From: Pedobacter panaciterrae | GTDB lineage: Bacteria; Bacteroidota; Bacteroidia; Sphingobacteriales; Sphingobacteriaceae | Length of the DNA: 64,000 bases | Reading direction: 5' to 3' | Assembly (NCBI RefSeq): GCF_001636695.1 | Contig: NZ_LGEL01000008.1 | Span: forward strand, 62,001 to 126,000 | Shown here: positions 63,918-64,000 of the stretch, piece by piece | Numbering within the stretch: the first letter of the stretch is position 1 | Layout: each line of letters opens with the position of its first letter | Notes under the pieces: generated by a model | Databases searched by the model: none | The model's input: only the letters and a program-made list of their open reading frames with translations | Told to the model about the DNA's origin: nothing | Translations under genes and position numbers: made by a program

Positions 63918-64000
63918 ATGGGAACTCATAATTATAATTTAACTGAGCAGTTTGAGTTTACAGGTAAAGCAAAGAACCTAAGCATAATCGCTATAGTAAT
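63918..64000 (+). CDS. actF: Alternative complex III subunit F, N-terminal part, cut by window end
   Basis: Only 27 residues are visible, from the ATG at 63918: MGTHNYNLTEQFEFTGKAKN, then LSIIAIV. Its position 15 nt after actE in the act gene order, and the start of a membrane helix, support actF, the second quinol-side membrane subunit. The frame is open to the window edge. Confidence 0.75.
   Translation, partial: MGTHNYNLTEQFEFTGKAKNLSIIAIV

Overview
The window looks like a chromosomal segment from a Bacteroidota bacterium of the family Sphingobacteriaceae, most likely Pedobacter or a close relative. The evidence is the gene content (SusC-type TonB receptor, TlpA/DUF4369, DUF4251 and DUF6266 proteins, alternative complex III), the AT-rich composition, the scarcity of Shine-Dalgarno sequences, and repeated matches to the Bacteroidota -7 promoter box TAnnTTTG. 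I see no rRNA, tRNA, CRISPR array, integrase or intact transposon. Most genes are core metabolism, envelope biogenesis or respiration; the accessory parts are small.

Layout. 1-8280 (minus strand): partial L-serine dehydratase and an MgtC-like protein, then groES-groEL with an inverted repeat over the promoter, then the operon miaB / sigma-54 activator / lptE / TPR protein / secG. 8.3-12 kb (plus): two tandem paralogous AsmA-like envelope proteins. 12-19 kb (minus): a probable phytate/phosphate locus (TonB receptor, beta-helix lipoprotein, beta-propeller phytase) next to a TPR-LuxR-type regulator. 19-23 kb (minus): DPP-IV-type peptidase, and an ECF sigma factor overlapping a protein that joins a possible anti-sigma region to a beta-barrel-like domain. 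23-25.8 kb: a methyltransferase, a repeat, a possible gene scrap and a DUF6266 gene. 25.8-30.2 kb (minus): ilvE and the operon epimerase / HAD-ACT fusion / tryptophan dioxygenase. 30.3-35 kb: an arginase-fold protein with degenerate metal ligands, a TlpA-like protein, purD and a small secreted protein.

35-49.5 kb: secA, a SPOR protein, an M20 amidohydrolase, a secreted protein, an SGNH hydrolase, dnaG-yraN-glutaminyl cyclase, DUF4251, pgi, a Gly/Ser-rich protein, and prfB with the RF2 programmed frameshift. 49.5-55.4 kb: an esterase, a SirB1-type protein, a methyltransferase, a BlaI/M56 pair behind a perfect 66-bp palindrome, and a BamA/TamA-like beta-barrel. 55.6-64 kb (plus): a deoxyhypusine-synthase-like gene and the alternative complex III operon actABCDE-F, with actF cut by the window end.

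The most interesting signals outside the ordinary genes are these: the 66-bp palindrome made of three dyads centred exactly 20 bp apart upstream of blaI; a family of REP-like palindromes (four copies, one with perfect 33-bp arms); a phosphoserine-phosphatase-like protein fused to a phosphoglycerate dehydrogenase relic that has lost its NAD domain; an arginase-fold protein missing three metal ligands; and terminators nested inside the 3' ends of convergent coding sequences.
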